Source: Prevotella sp. (GTDB lineage: Bacteria; Bacteroidota; Bacteroidia; Bacteroidales; Bacteroidaceae). From it: a DNA stretch of 32,871 bases. Below, piece by piece: positions 16,519-27,261 of this stretch. Position 1 is the first letter of the stretch; every line of letters starts with the position of its first letter. The translations under genes and the position numbers were made by a program. The notes under the pieces were generated by a model that saw only the letters and a program-made list of their open reading frames with translations, ran no database searches and was not told where the DNA came from. The stretch is taken from assembly GCA_017627765.1 (NCBI GenBank), contig JAGAGD010000116.1, forward strand, positions 1 to 32,871, read 5' to 3'.

Positions 16519-16711
16519 GAAAGGACACCTTTCGCAATTTTGTTCCTCATGCTTGTTTACAAAGTTTATACTAATTGATTAACAAATAAACGCTTTTTTA
16601 CATTTCGTGCGTGCCAGTTCAAAAAACGACTCCAATTTTTTCTCTAGATTGAAAAATCGGTTTGTCAAAATCTTTCATACTTTTCTTGTTGAAAAATCTT
16701 GACAAAACGAC
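16519..16711 (+). repeat. Copy A of a dispersed noncoding element
   Basis: It begins with the palindrome GAAAGGACACCTTTC (16519-16533). It then aligns, without gaps for about 80 bases and roughly 75% identical by eye, to the reverse complement of 32641-32816. Shared words include ATTGATTAACAA, AAACGCTTTTT, CGTGCCA (with variants), TCTCTAGA and TTTGTCAA. Its right end folds on itself: the arms at 16658-16676 and 16691-16709 are nearly complementary (CGGTTTGTCAA against TTGACAAAACG). There is no reading frame in it. Confidence 0.7.
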
Positions 16712-16882
16712 TTTAAAATGTTGCATGTATTTCTTCCTAATCACTGATTTCCCAACGAGTACATTTTCGTAAGTTTTTTATGGTGTTCAGATCAAGCCTT
16801 AATAGTTTATTGCCTAAATAAGTTGAGTTCTTACGAAACTTAAATTAACCTATTGTTATATAGGCTTAAACTTTGAGGCATC

Positions 16883-16916
16883 TTTGATGTAAATTAAAAA
16901 TAAAGTAATATATTTG
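16883..16916 (+). promoter_or_regulatory. Promoter of the GLPGLI-barrel operon
   Basis: TTTG at 16883-16886, a 22-base gap and TATATTTG at 16909-16916 match the Bacteroidetes pattern, with the gap slightly long. The start would be near 16923, giving a leader of about 44 bases to the ATG at 16967. The -7 box is part of TTTGAGGCA, which also occurs at 16872. Confidence 0.6.
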
Positions 16917-16966
16917 AGGCAACAAACTAATAAACAGATTTACTTTTCCTGTTGATAGTGATAATT

Positions 16967-17836
16967 ATGAAGCGGTGCTTATTTACTTTAATAGCTTTTT
17001 TTTGTTTACTCTTGACTTCTGCGCAGGTAAGAGTAGATGCTGGCAGCTCTCCTACACCCATGAAGCCAGTTGAAAAGATAATCTATGACACGGCTCATGT
17101 CACAGTGATTTATGACTATGGTTGTTCTGAAGCCATTGTTAATGGTTCTCCTTCTCGGAGGTATAGTGAAGTTGCGCTATTCATTGGAGAAAAGTATATA
17201 GGGACAATGGATTGGAGAGGATTTAAGGCAGACTCCCTTCAAGATGATTTCTATAGGAACAAAAGAGGCTCATTTGAAGACTTTTTAAATTGTTATATAA
17301 ATGATGAGCAGAATATTTCTGCATATAGTTATCCTGTTGTTGTAAATTTAGAAAGTCAAGTTGCTACATTGCTTCTGTCAACAACTTTATCGGATTATAG
17401 ATATTGCCAGCAACTTCCAAAGATAGAGTGGAAGTTGGAGAATGAAGAAAAGAAGATAAAGGGCATCAGGTGCCTAAAGGCAACATGTCGCTTTGGCGGC
17501 AGGGATTGGACAGCCAGGTATGCTCCAGAGTATGCCATGCCCTACGGTCCATATTTGTTTAACGGCCTGCCAGGCTTGATAATGCAGGTTGTTGATAAGA
17601 AAAAGAACTTTGCCTTTAAGTTCAAAAGTATTAAGCAGAATAAACCTAGACGCTATATCTACTTGCGTAATGCTGTAGGAACAATTGAAACAACACGTGA
17701 GAAAGCTCGTGATGCTGTAAGGAACTACAACAAAGACCCGCATGGAGCACAAATATCGGCTGGCGCAATGTCAAAGAGTGCTCAGCTTGCATCAATTAAG
17801 TATAGTAAGCCTTACAACCCAATAGAACTTGAATAA
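16967..17836 (+). CDS. GLPGLI family protein, paralogue 1
   Basis: 289 residues from the ATG at 16967; the TTG at 16952 would only add five residues before the signal peptide MKRCLFTLIAFFCLLLTSAQ. The family hallmark is LFNGLPGLIMQVVDKKKNF, at about residues 203-221. The N-terminal part is beta-rich with DTAHVTVIYDYG. Residues around 148-221 are almost the same as in the next two genes, while the flanks differ, and the C-terminus ends YNPIELE as in both paralogues. GLPGLI proteins are secreted Bacteroidetes proteins of unknown function, usually next to a large outer-membrane barrel, as here. This is the first gene of a four-gene operon with gaps of 12, 12 and 10 bases. Confidence 0.88.
   Translation: MKRCLFTLIAFFCLLLTSAQVRVDAGSSPTPMKPVEKIIYDTAHVTVIYDYGCSEAIVNGSPSRRYSEVALFIGEKYIGTMDWRGFKADSLQDDFYRNKRGSFEDFLNCYINDEQNISAYSYPVVVNLESQVATLLLSTTLSDYRYCQQLPKIEWKLENEEKKIKGIRCLKATCRFGGRDWTARYAPEYAMPYGPYLFNGLPGLIMQVVDKKKNFAFKFKSIKQNKPRRYIYLRNAVGTIETTREKARDAVRNYNKDPHGAQISAGAMSKSAQLASIKYSKPYNPIELE
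17408..17630 (+). repeat. Near-identical core shared by three GLPGLI genes
   Basis: This segment recurs at 18290-18513 and 19175-19398 with few base changes, while the DNA before and after it in each gene is much more diverged. Some variants are shared by copies 1 and 3 only (for example TCCATATTTGTTTAACGG), others by copies 2 and 3 (TGGACAGCCTGGTATG), so the copies form a mosaic. Confidence 0.85.
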
Positions 17837-17848
17837 AAAGATATTAAT

Positions 17849-18718
17849 ATGAGGCGTTTTATTTTTATTACAATCCTAATAATAAGTCTTTATGATGTGT
17901 CTGCACAGATAAGGATAGAGTCTGTAGGTCCTCCGCAACCTGTTAAACTTACGCAGAAAGAAATCTACGATTCTGCTAAGGTTACCGTATTCTATGACTA
18001 TGGCTGTTTAGAACCAACTTTTAATGGCCCGAATGTCCGTAAATACAGTGAGGTTATTTTGCTTATTGGAGAAAAATATATAGGCTCAATGGATTGGAGA
18101 AATTATAAAGTTGACTCAATACAAGATGATTTCTATTGGAATAAAAGAGGTAATAGCGATGACCTTGCAAATTATATTGTAAATGATGAGCGTTTTCATC
18201 CTGCCTATAGGTTTCCTGTTGTTGTAAACATGGACTCTCAAGAGGCAACATTATATATACAATCTTTTTCTGGAAGTTATAAGTATAACCAGCAACTTCC
18301 AAAGATAGAGTGGAAGCTGGAGAATGAAGAAAAGAAGATAAAGGGCATCAGATGCCTAAAGGCAACATGTCGCTTTGGGGGCAGGGATTGGACAGCCTGG
18401 TATGCTCCAGAGTATGCCATGCCTTACGGACCTTACCTTTTTCAAGGTCTGCCAGGATTGATAATGCAGGTTGTTGATACAAAGAAAAATTTTGCATTTA
18501 AGTTCAAGGGTATTGAGCAGCATGAGTATAGACGCTGTATATATTTACACCACAATGAGAAAACAATTATAACTACCCGTGAAAAAGCGCGAGAAGCCGT
18601 GAAGAATATATATAAGAATCCAATAGGAGCAATGGTTGAAAATGGTAATCTCCCAAAGGATAATATCCTTCTAAATGCAAAGAAAAGTCTTCTTTACAAT
18701 CCAATAGAACTTGAATAA
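17849..18718 (+). CDS. GLPGLI family protein, paralogue 2
   Basis: 289 residues with signal peptide MRRFIFITILIISLYDVSAQ, almost identical to that of paralogue 3. It contains FQGLPGLIMQVVDTKKNF, with Gln for Asn before the motif. The N-terminal region (SVGPPQPVKLTQKEIYDSAKVTVFYDYG) shows the same layout as its neighbours, the middle (about 80-140) is diverged, and the C-terminus ends YNPIELE. Exported, probably to the periplasm or outer membrane; function unknown. The 12-base spacer before paralogue 3 nearly repeats the one before this gene, so the array arose by tandem duplication. Confidence 0.88.
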   Translation: MRRFIFITILIISLYDVSAQIRIESVGPPQPVKLTQKEIYDSAKVTVFYDYGCLEPTFNGPNVRKYSEVILLIGEKYIGSMDWRNYKVDSIQDDFYWNKRGNSDDLANYIVNDERFHPAYRFPVVVNMDSQEATLYIQSFSGSYKYNQQLPKIEWKLENEEKKIKGIRCLKATCRFGGRDWTAWYAPEYAMPYGPYLFQGLPGLIMQVVDTKKNFAFKFKGIEQHEYRRCIYLHHNEKTIITTREKAREAVKNIYKNPIGAMVENGNLPKDNILLNAKKSLLYNPIELE

Positions 18719-18730
18719 AAAGAGATTAAT

Positions 18731-19615
18731 ATGAAGCGTTTTATTTTTATTACAATCCTCTTAATCAGTCTTTATGATGTGTCTGCGCAGATAAAGATAG
18801 AGTCTGTAGGTGCTCCCTCACCGATAAAACTGCCGCACAAGGAAGTGTTTGATTCTGCTAAGATAACTGTTTTCTACGATTATGGCAGTAAAGACTCTTT
18901 CCTTCGTAATATTCCTGTTAAAAGATATGGTGAAGTGTTGTTGCTCATAGGTGATAGATATATGGGAACGATGGACAAGGCTTCTTTCTTGATAGATTCA
19001 GTCACGGCAGATTATTACTGGAACAAGACAGGCAATTTTGATGACCTTATGAATTTAATTGTAAATGATGAGCGTTATCGTCCGTCTTATAATTATCCAG
19101 TCGTTGTGGACTTAGATAAGCAAGAAGCAATATTACAGAATTCTATGTTCTTTGGTTTGCACTACAAGTATAAACAGCAACTCCCAAGAATAGACTGGAA
19201 GTTGGAGAATGAAGAAAAGAAGATAAAGGGCATCAGGTGCCTTAAGGCTACTTGTCGCTTTGGGGGCAGGGATTGGACAGCCTGGTATGCTCCAGAGTAT
19301 GCCATGCCTTACGGTCCATATTTGTTTAACGGTCTGCCAGGATTGATTATGCAGGTTGTTGATAAGAAAAAGAACTTTGCCTTTAAGTTCAAGGGCATTG
19401 AAAAGAACAGCTCAGGCCGATATATCTATATGAACAAGATAGAAAATGAGATAGAGACTACTCGTGAGAAAGCCCGCGAAGGAATAAAGAATGCGTGTAA
19501 AGATCCTACAGCGGCAATGAGAGCAGAAGGGCTGATATCTCAAGATGAAAAAAGTATAGTTGAAGTTTATACTCAAGGCCATGGTGTTCCTTACAACCCA
19601 ATAGAGCTTGAGTAG
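18731..19615 (+). CDS. GLPGLI family protein, paralogue 3
   Basis: 294 residues with signal peptide MKRFIFITILLISLYDVSAQ. The motif LFNGLPGLIMQVVDKKKNF matches paralogue 1, whereas the start and early N-terminus match paralogue 2, again a mosaic. The C-terminal 40 residues are its own except for the final YNPIELE. The barrel-protein gene begins 10 bases after this stop. Differences from the others concentrate in residues 45-145 and near the C-terminus, which may be the parts that set specificity. Function unknown. Confidence 0.88.
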   Translation: MKRFIFITILLISLYDVSAQIKIESVGAPSPIKLPHKEVFDSAKITVFYDYGSKDSFLRNIPVKRYGEVLLLIGDRYMGTMDKASFLIDSVTADYYWNKTGNFDDLMNLIVNDERYRPSYNYPVVVDLDKQEAILQNSMFFGLHYKYKQQLPRIDWKLENEEKKIKGIRCLKATCRFGGRDWTAWYAPEYAMPYGPYLFNGLPGLIMQVVDKKKNFAFKFKGIEKNSSGRYIYMNKIENEIETTREKAREGIKNACKDPTAAMRAEGLISQDEKSIVEVYTQGHGVPYNPIELE

Positions 19616-19625
19616 AGCAAAGGTA

Positions 19626-22229
19626 ATGAGGCATTTGTTATCAATAATATTCTTGTGCTTGTTTTCTCTTAATATTCATGCGCAATATTCGGAGCGCAGA
19701 GTTACGGGGAAAGTGACTGATACGGAGACTAAAGAAGCGTTGCCGTATGTTTCTTGCAAGGTGATGAACCAGCAAGAGCAGATTATTGCATTTTCTACAA
19801 CCAACACTAAAGGCGAATATTCGGTAGCGATTGTAGAAGATGCTCACTCGCTGGTGTTCTCTCTCATAGGATATAAGGATGTGGTGTTTCCTGTAAAGAG
19901 CGTAGGCAGCAGGAGAAATGTGGGCATGGATCCTACGGAATATGTGCTGAAGGAGGTTGCTGTTACGCCTCGTAAGATTGAGCAGCGCGAAGACACTGTG
20001 AAGTATAACGTGTCTGCTTTCAGAAACAAGACCGACAAGTATCTGGAAGATGTGTTGAAGAAGATGCCTGGAATTGCTGTCTCGGCAAGTGGCGACATCA
20101 CATATAAAGGCGAGGGCATAGGTCAGTTCACGATAGAAGGGCAGAACCTGCTTGGCAGCCGATATAACCAAGCTACTCGCAATATGCCTGTTGATGCTAT
20201 TGCACAAGTGCAGGTGGTGGAAAACGACCAGCCTATACATGTGCTTAAGGGTCGAAAGCCTTCGAGCAAGGCAACGCTTAACATAAAGCAGAAGAAAGGT
20301 TTTCTTGCCCGACCGTTTGGAGAATGGCAGGGAGGCATAGGACTTGGACTTGACAAAAACACGATCTGGGACAACAAGCTGACGCTGATTATGGTTGGAA
20401 GGAAAAACCAGATGCTGATGAATGCAAGCATGAATAATAACGGAAAGAATCTCAGCACAAACACGATGTCGCATATAGGCATGATTGATTTCGACAACCG
20501 GATAGAGCAACCTGAAAATCTTCTGACTAAGGGCTTGAGGCTTCTGCCTCCTACTAACGAAAACAGGTATCTGCAAAACAAATCGTATTCTGTAGGACAG
20601 AATCATCTTCGCAGACTGGGCAGGTATGGCAATTTGCGAACAAACATAACTTATTACGGAAATAGCGATGTGGCTTCCGACAGCACTTCGCGAATATATG
20701 GCGGTGCTTACGACTTTTCACTATATGAGGCCAACAGGCATAAGGCAACAGAACACACCATTGCCCCAGAGTGGAAATTTGAGATAAATGCCCCAAAGGT
20801 GTATATGACTGATGAATTATCAGGAATGTTCTCTTATTCGGTTGACCGAAACAGGCTGAACAGCAATTCGCTGCACATGAGCGAGAGCAATGTCCGCCAT
20901 CCCTTCCAGTTGCAGAACCGTTTGCAGATGACGTTGAGAAGCGGCAGGAAGTATCTTAGCCTTAAGTCAATAGTAAACTATTATAAAAGGAGCGAGCAGC
21001 TTAATGTAAACCAGCTTGAAGGCTCCGACACGATAGGCAGCAGCATAGTTCCTTATTCACGCACCGAGTTAAGTCGCTTTCTCATGCGCAACAGTGCCTC
21101 TACTGGCTGGATTCTGTGGGGAAACAGTTTTGAACTGAAGTACGGAATGGAATATGCCCGACACAAATTAGGAACCGACAGCATTCCGCGCAGCATAGTC
21201 AGCAGCCAGTATAGTTTGTTTAAGAACAATATTAGTACAAACTATCATATATCGTTCCCCCGCAATTCTATAAATATAGAGCTGCCCGTCAACCTGCTTG
21301 TCAGTCATCTGGCATGGAAGAAGGAGAACACAGATGCAACCTACACATATATATCCCCGTCGGTATCGTGGCGGTATAACATCACCCCAATGTTGCGATT
21401 CAATTTCAGAGCAAGCATAGGCAAGGATATATCGAGCGAGATAGTATCCCGCCATGCCTACTACAGCAGCTACAGGTCGTTGCAGGTGTTGCCCGACGAA
21501 ATAGGCTGGATTAAGTCTTCGTCGGTTTCAATGTCAGCCTATTATGCTAATTTCTCAAACATGGTGACGTGGAGCATAACGGGTATGGCATCAAGACGAA
21601 AGGCAGACCACTATAATATCTATTCCTATCGCCAACAACTTACGGAGATTGTGCCCACTTGGCAGGATGCCGTTTCGTCATTCTATTTTGCTGGACTCAC
21701 AGCCGACAAGACGCTGACGCGAATAGACTTCCAGATAAAAACAGCATTGAGCTATACTCGCAATGAGATTCCGCTGGAGCAGAACGGAATGAGACAAGAC
21801 ATCAGTTCAAATGCCTTGTCTGCCAATCTGATGCTTATATGGGATAAGATTTCGTGGATTGTTCTTCGAAACAGTACAACATTCAATATTACCTGGCAAG
21901 ACCGTTTTGAGAATCGCAGCCACAATTCGAGACGAAGTATATTCAGTATTTTCCAGATTGACTGCTATCCCCTGCAGAAACTGAATATGCAGATGTCGCT
22001 GGAGCAAAACACTACGGAGACGGATAGAGGAAAATACTCCACCAATATATTTCTTGATGTCTCGGCAAAGTATGTGCTTAACAAGCGCACCGAACTTTCG
22101 TTGCGGTTGAGTAATCTGCTGAATCGCAAGCAATACGAAGATGTATCTTTCTCAGGTCTTACCACCACCTATCTGTCAATGCCGCTGCGAGGAAGAGAAC
22201 TTCTTTTTGTCCTCAATATGAATATTTAG
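19626..22229 (+). CDS. Large outer-membrane beta-barrel protein with carboxypeptidase-like domain
   Basis: 867 residues from the ATG at 19626 (MRHLLSIIFLCLFSLNIHAQ, signal peptide); the TTG at 19608 overlaps the previous gene and adds no leader. Residues about 25-110 form a CarboxypepD_reg-like domain (RRVTGKVTDTETKEALPYVS). A plug-like region follows, with EDTVKYNVSAFRNKTDKYLEDVLKKMPG, then TIEGQNLLGSRYNQATRNMP and VQVVENDQPIHVLKG. The rest is a long run of amphipathic strands ending in an aromatic-poor LLFVLNMNI. It resembles TonB-dependent receptors without an obvious TonB box; the closest description is an outer-membrane beta-barrel family protein. GLPGLI genes are often found beside such barrels, suggesting transport or surface display of the same ligand. 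Confidence 0.85.
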   Translation: MRHLLSIIFLCLFSLNIHAQYSERRVTGKVTDTETKEALPYVSCKVMNQQEQIIAFSTTNTKGEYSVAIVEDAHSLVFSLIGYKDVVFPVKSVGSRRNVGMDPTEYVLKEVAVTPRKIEQREDTVKYNVSAFRNKTDKYLEDVLKKMPGIAVSASGDITYKGEGIGQFTIEGQNLLGSRYNQATRNMPVDAIAQVQVVENDQPIHVLKGRKPSSKATLNIKQKKGFLARPFGEWQGGIGLGLDKNTIWDNKLTLIMVGRKNQMLMNASMNNNGKNLSTNTMSHIGMIDFDNRIEQPENLLTKGLRLLPPTNENRYLQNKSYSVGQNHLRRLGRYGNLRTNITYYGNSDVASDSTSRIYGGAYDFSLYEANRHKATEHTIAPEWKFEINAPKVYMTDELSGMFSYSVDRNRLNSNSLHMSESNVRHPFQLQNRLQMTLRSGRKYLSLKSIVNYYKRSEQLNVNQLEGSDTIGSSIVPYSRTELSRFLMRNSASTGWILWGNSFELKYGMEYARHKLGTDSIPRSIVSSQYSLFKNNISTNYHISFPRNSINIELPVNLLVSHLAWKKENTDATYTYISPSVSWRYNITPMLRFNFRASIGKDISSEIVSRHAYYSSYRSLQVLPDEIGWIKSSSVSMSAYYANFSNMVTWSITGMASRRKADHYNIYSYRQQLTEIVPTWQDAVSSFYFAGLTADKTLTRIDFQIKTALSYTRNEIPLEQNGMRQDISSNALSANLMLIWDKISWIVLRNSTTFNITWQDRFENRSHNSRRSIFSIFQIDCYPLQKLNMQMSLEQNTTETDRGKYSTNIFLDVSAKYVLNKRTELSLRLSNLLNRKQYEDVSFSGLTTTYLSMPLRGRELLFVLNMNI

Positions 22230-22350
22230 TTGTTGCCGTTGATTGGAACAGGCATTCAACTATAGTTCATGGTTTTGCTTGATTAAAGTATTAAGGGAAT
22301 GTAGGCGAGTTGAGAAGTTCTCTGCATTCATAACTCAAACCATAATAGAA

Positions 22351-22378
22351 AAAAAGGAGAGCGTTTCTGCGCTCTCCC
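22351..22378 (-). terminator. dps terminator
   Basis: GGAGAGCG and CGCTCTCC pair around TTTCTG. Read on the minus strand the stem is followed by seven T, so it ends the dps transcript; on the plus strand no T-run follows. Confidence 0.85.
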
Positions 22379-22400
22379 CTCGTTCGCTAAAATATCTGTC

Positions 22401-22886
22401 TCAGGCTGGTTTCTTGGATAGGAAGGAAACAATCATCCAAACCTTCTTTTCCTGTTCTTTCAGGTAGTCGCTCATTAGCGAAACGGTTACCTCATCGCCA
22501 GCCTCTGACGCGGATTGTAAAACCTTACGCTCCTGTGATATCAGTACAGACAGAGTCTCTACAACCTTTTCCATTCCTTCGCGGCCTGATGGGTCGAAAC
22601 CGTCCTCCTTTACGTTTGCCACCTTCAGATATTCGCTGTATCTGTTTTCGGGTGTTGCTCCTAACTGGAGTATGCGCTCGGCAACTTCGTCAACCTTGTC
22701 GGCTACGTCGTCGTAGTATTCTTCATACTTCTCGTGGAGATGGAAGAACCCCTTGCCTTTAACGTTCCAGTGAAAACCGCGAAGATTACTATAAAACACT
22801 TGCAAATCTGCTAATAGCTGTGATAAGCCTTCAACTACTTTGTTTACTTTCTTCTGGTCTAAACCAGTAAATTCTAATGTTTTCAT
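22401..22886 (-). CDS. dps: Dps-family ferritin-like protein
   Basis: 161 residues, normal for Dps. It is a four-helix ferritin-like subunit that would form a 12-mer, oxidising and storing iron and shielding DNA. The inter-subunit ferroxidase residues are present: His39 in FHWNVKG, His51 in FHLHEKYEEYY, and Asp66 and Glu70 in DKVDEVAERIL. The short N-terminus (MKTLEFTGLDQKKVNKV) has few positive charges, so DNA binding may be weak. It has its own promoter and terminator, so it is monocistronic. Peroxide control would be expected, but no operator was identified. Confidence 0.93.
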   Translation of the reverse strand: MKTLEFTGLDQKKVNKVVEGLSQLLADLQVFYSNLRGFHWNVKGKGFFHLHEKYEEYYDDVADKVDEVAERILQLGATPENRYSEYLKVANVKEDGFDPSGREGMEKVVETLSVLISQERKVLQSASEAGDEVTVSLMSDYLKEQEKKVWMIVSFLSKKPA

Positions 22887-22927
22887 ATTCTTTAATTTTT
22901 TAAGTTGTTATTTTCTCTTTTTCACTG

Positions 22928-22958
22928 CAAAGATATATTTTAAACAAGCATGCTCCAA
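22928..22958 (-). promoter_or_regulatory. dps promoter
   Basis: TATCTTTG on the minus strand (22928-22935) is a perfect TAnnTTTG box, with TTG (22956-22958) 20 bases upstream. It lies about 41 bases before the dps ATG. The rest of 22887-23100 is AT-rich and shows no gene. Confidence 0.65.
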
Positions 22959-23103
22959 CTGATATTTTCTATTTGCCGATTGATTTTATTTATAACTATC
23001 TGCAATCTGCTGACTGCCAGTGTCTTTGTCAACGAATAAGACTCGCTGAATTTGTTGCAGGTTTCTATTGAGAGAATAATAAAAGGCTCTGATGAATAAA
23101 GAA

Positions 23104-23147
23104 AAAGCAATTTGCTTTGTCCGTCTCGAATTATTTATTTAACTTTG
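23104..23147 (+). promoter_or_regulatory. Beta-galactosidase promoter with overlapping palindrome
   Basis: TTTG at 23116-23119, 20 bases and TAACTTTG at 23140-23147 form a consensus Bacteroidetes promoter. The perfect palindrome AAAGCAA-T-TTGCTTT (23104-23118) covers most of the -33 box, a position suited to a repressor operator. That function is inferred. Confidence 0.6.
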
Positions 23148-23165
23148 CGACAAATAAAACTGTGA

Positions 23166-26477
<3,312 letters not shown>

Positions 26478-26675
26478 TCAGTAAAAGTGCGTGCCAAATG
26501 AGTTGCAACTCCACCAACATCATATTTTTGTAAGTTGGAATAGTAACTTAATATTTGTAGCACACATAGCCTTTTTTCTGAAAAATCAGAGTGTTAAACG
26601 TTTTTTAACTTCAAGTTTGATATTAAAGAGAGCATTTATAACTAAATTTGCAACCACAATAAACACAAAACGACT
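26478..26675 (+). promoter_or_regulatory. Promoter region of the tlpA cluster
   Basis: TAAATTTG at 26643-26650 is a perfect -7 box. The nearest TTTG, at 26616-26619, gives a 23-base gap, a little long. A 12-base palindrome, GAGTTGCAACTC, lies near 26501-26512. The leader to the ATG at 26676 would be about 19 bases. Confidence 0.5.
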
Positions 26676-27164
26676 ATGAAGAAGTTACTTTTATCAATTA
26701 CTGTAGCTTTGTTCGGACTTATCGGAACCGTACAAGCTCAACTTCCTGCGGTAACACTAAAGACTATCGACGGAAAAACTGTTCGTACAGACACATTGTC
26801 AAACAATGGTAAACCTTTCATCGTGGACTTTTTCGCCACATGGTGTAAGCCTTGCAATCGCGAGCTCGATGCTATAGCAGAGGTCTATGACGAGTGGAAA
26901 GAAGAAACTGGCGTGAAAATCTATGCTATATCAATTGACGTAGCGCAGAATGTTAACAAGGTTAAACCTCTTGTTGACAATCACGGATGGGAATACGACG
27001 TGCTGCTCGACCCTAATAGCGACTTCAAACGTGCATTAGGTATTCAGATGATTCCTTACGTGCTGGTATGTGATGGAAATGGTAACATTGTCTACAAGCA
27101 TAACGGCTATACTGACGGAGCTGAAATAGAACTAATAGAGAAAGTACGCGAACTCCTGCAATGA
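26676..27164 (+). CDS. TlpA-like thioredoxin-family protein, exported
   Basis: 162 residues. A signal peptide (MKKLLLSITVALFGLIGTVQAQ) is followed by a thioredoxin/AhpC-TSA fold: VDFFATWCKPCNRELDAIAE with the active-site pair Cys57-Lys-Pro-Cys60, then VKIYAISIDVAQ and a cis-proline region IQMIPYVLVCDGNGNIV. CxPC with ATWC is typical of TlpA/ResA-type reducing thioredoxins, here in the periplasm. It heads a run in which the Omp28-like lipoprotein and the last large protein also have CxxC motifs, so it may keep those thiols reduced or reshuffle their disulfides; that link is inferred from order only. No DsbD/CcdA gene is in the window. Confidence 0.9.
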   Translation: MKKLLLSITVALFGLIGTVQAQLPAVTLKTIDGKTVRTDTLSNNGKPFIVDFFATWCKPCNRELDAIAEVYDEWKEETGVKIYAISIDVAQNVNKVKPLVDNHGWEYDVLLDPNSDFKRALGIQMIPYVLVCDGNGNIVYKHNGYTDGAEIELIEKVRELLQ

Positions 27165-27199
27165 TTCGCAATAGTATAACAGAATAATAATAAAGAATG

Positions 27200-27231
27200 G
27201 ATGTAGGAGCGGAGCAATGTGCTTCTACATC
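27200..27231 (+). other. Hairpin in the tlpA-DUF6029 spacer
   Basis: GATGTAGGAGC and GCTTCTACATC form an 11-bp stem with one wobble pair and a 10-base loop, with no T-run. It sits 36 bases after the tlpA stop. It may be an mRNA processing or stability element, or an imperfect attenuator. Confidence 0.6.
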
Positions 27232-27261
27232 ATATCCGTATATATAAGACAACACAAAGAC

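Larger units (their letters stand above)
16361..16951. other. AT-rich gene-free stretch between lpxH and the GLPGLI cluster
   Basis: No supportable gene on either strand. Contents: the dispersed element at 16519-16711; a 9-base inverted pair, TTTCGTAAG (16765-16773) and CTTACGAAA (16830-16838); a small hairpin CCTAT/ATAGG near 16851-16865; a direct repeat TTTGAGGCA (16872 and 16913); and the promoter at 16883-16916. Confidence 0.6.

Noticed and set aside
19641-20606. Long minus-strand frame of 321 codons opposite the barrel gene
   Set aside because: It is the antisense shadow of a well-supported gene, with no motif, promoter or sensible composition.
26486-26496. GTGCGTGCCA at 26486 as a third copy of the 16519 element
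   Set aside because: Only about ten bases match and nothing around them aligns.
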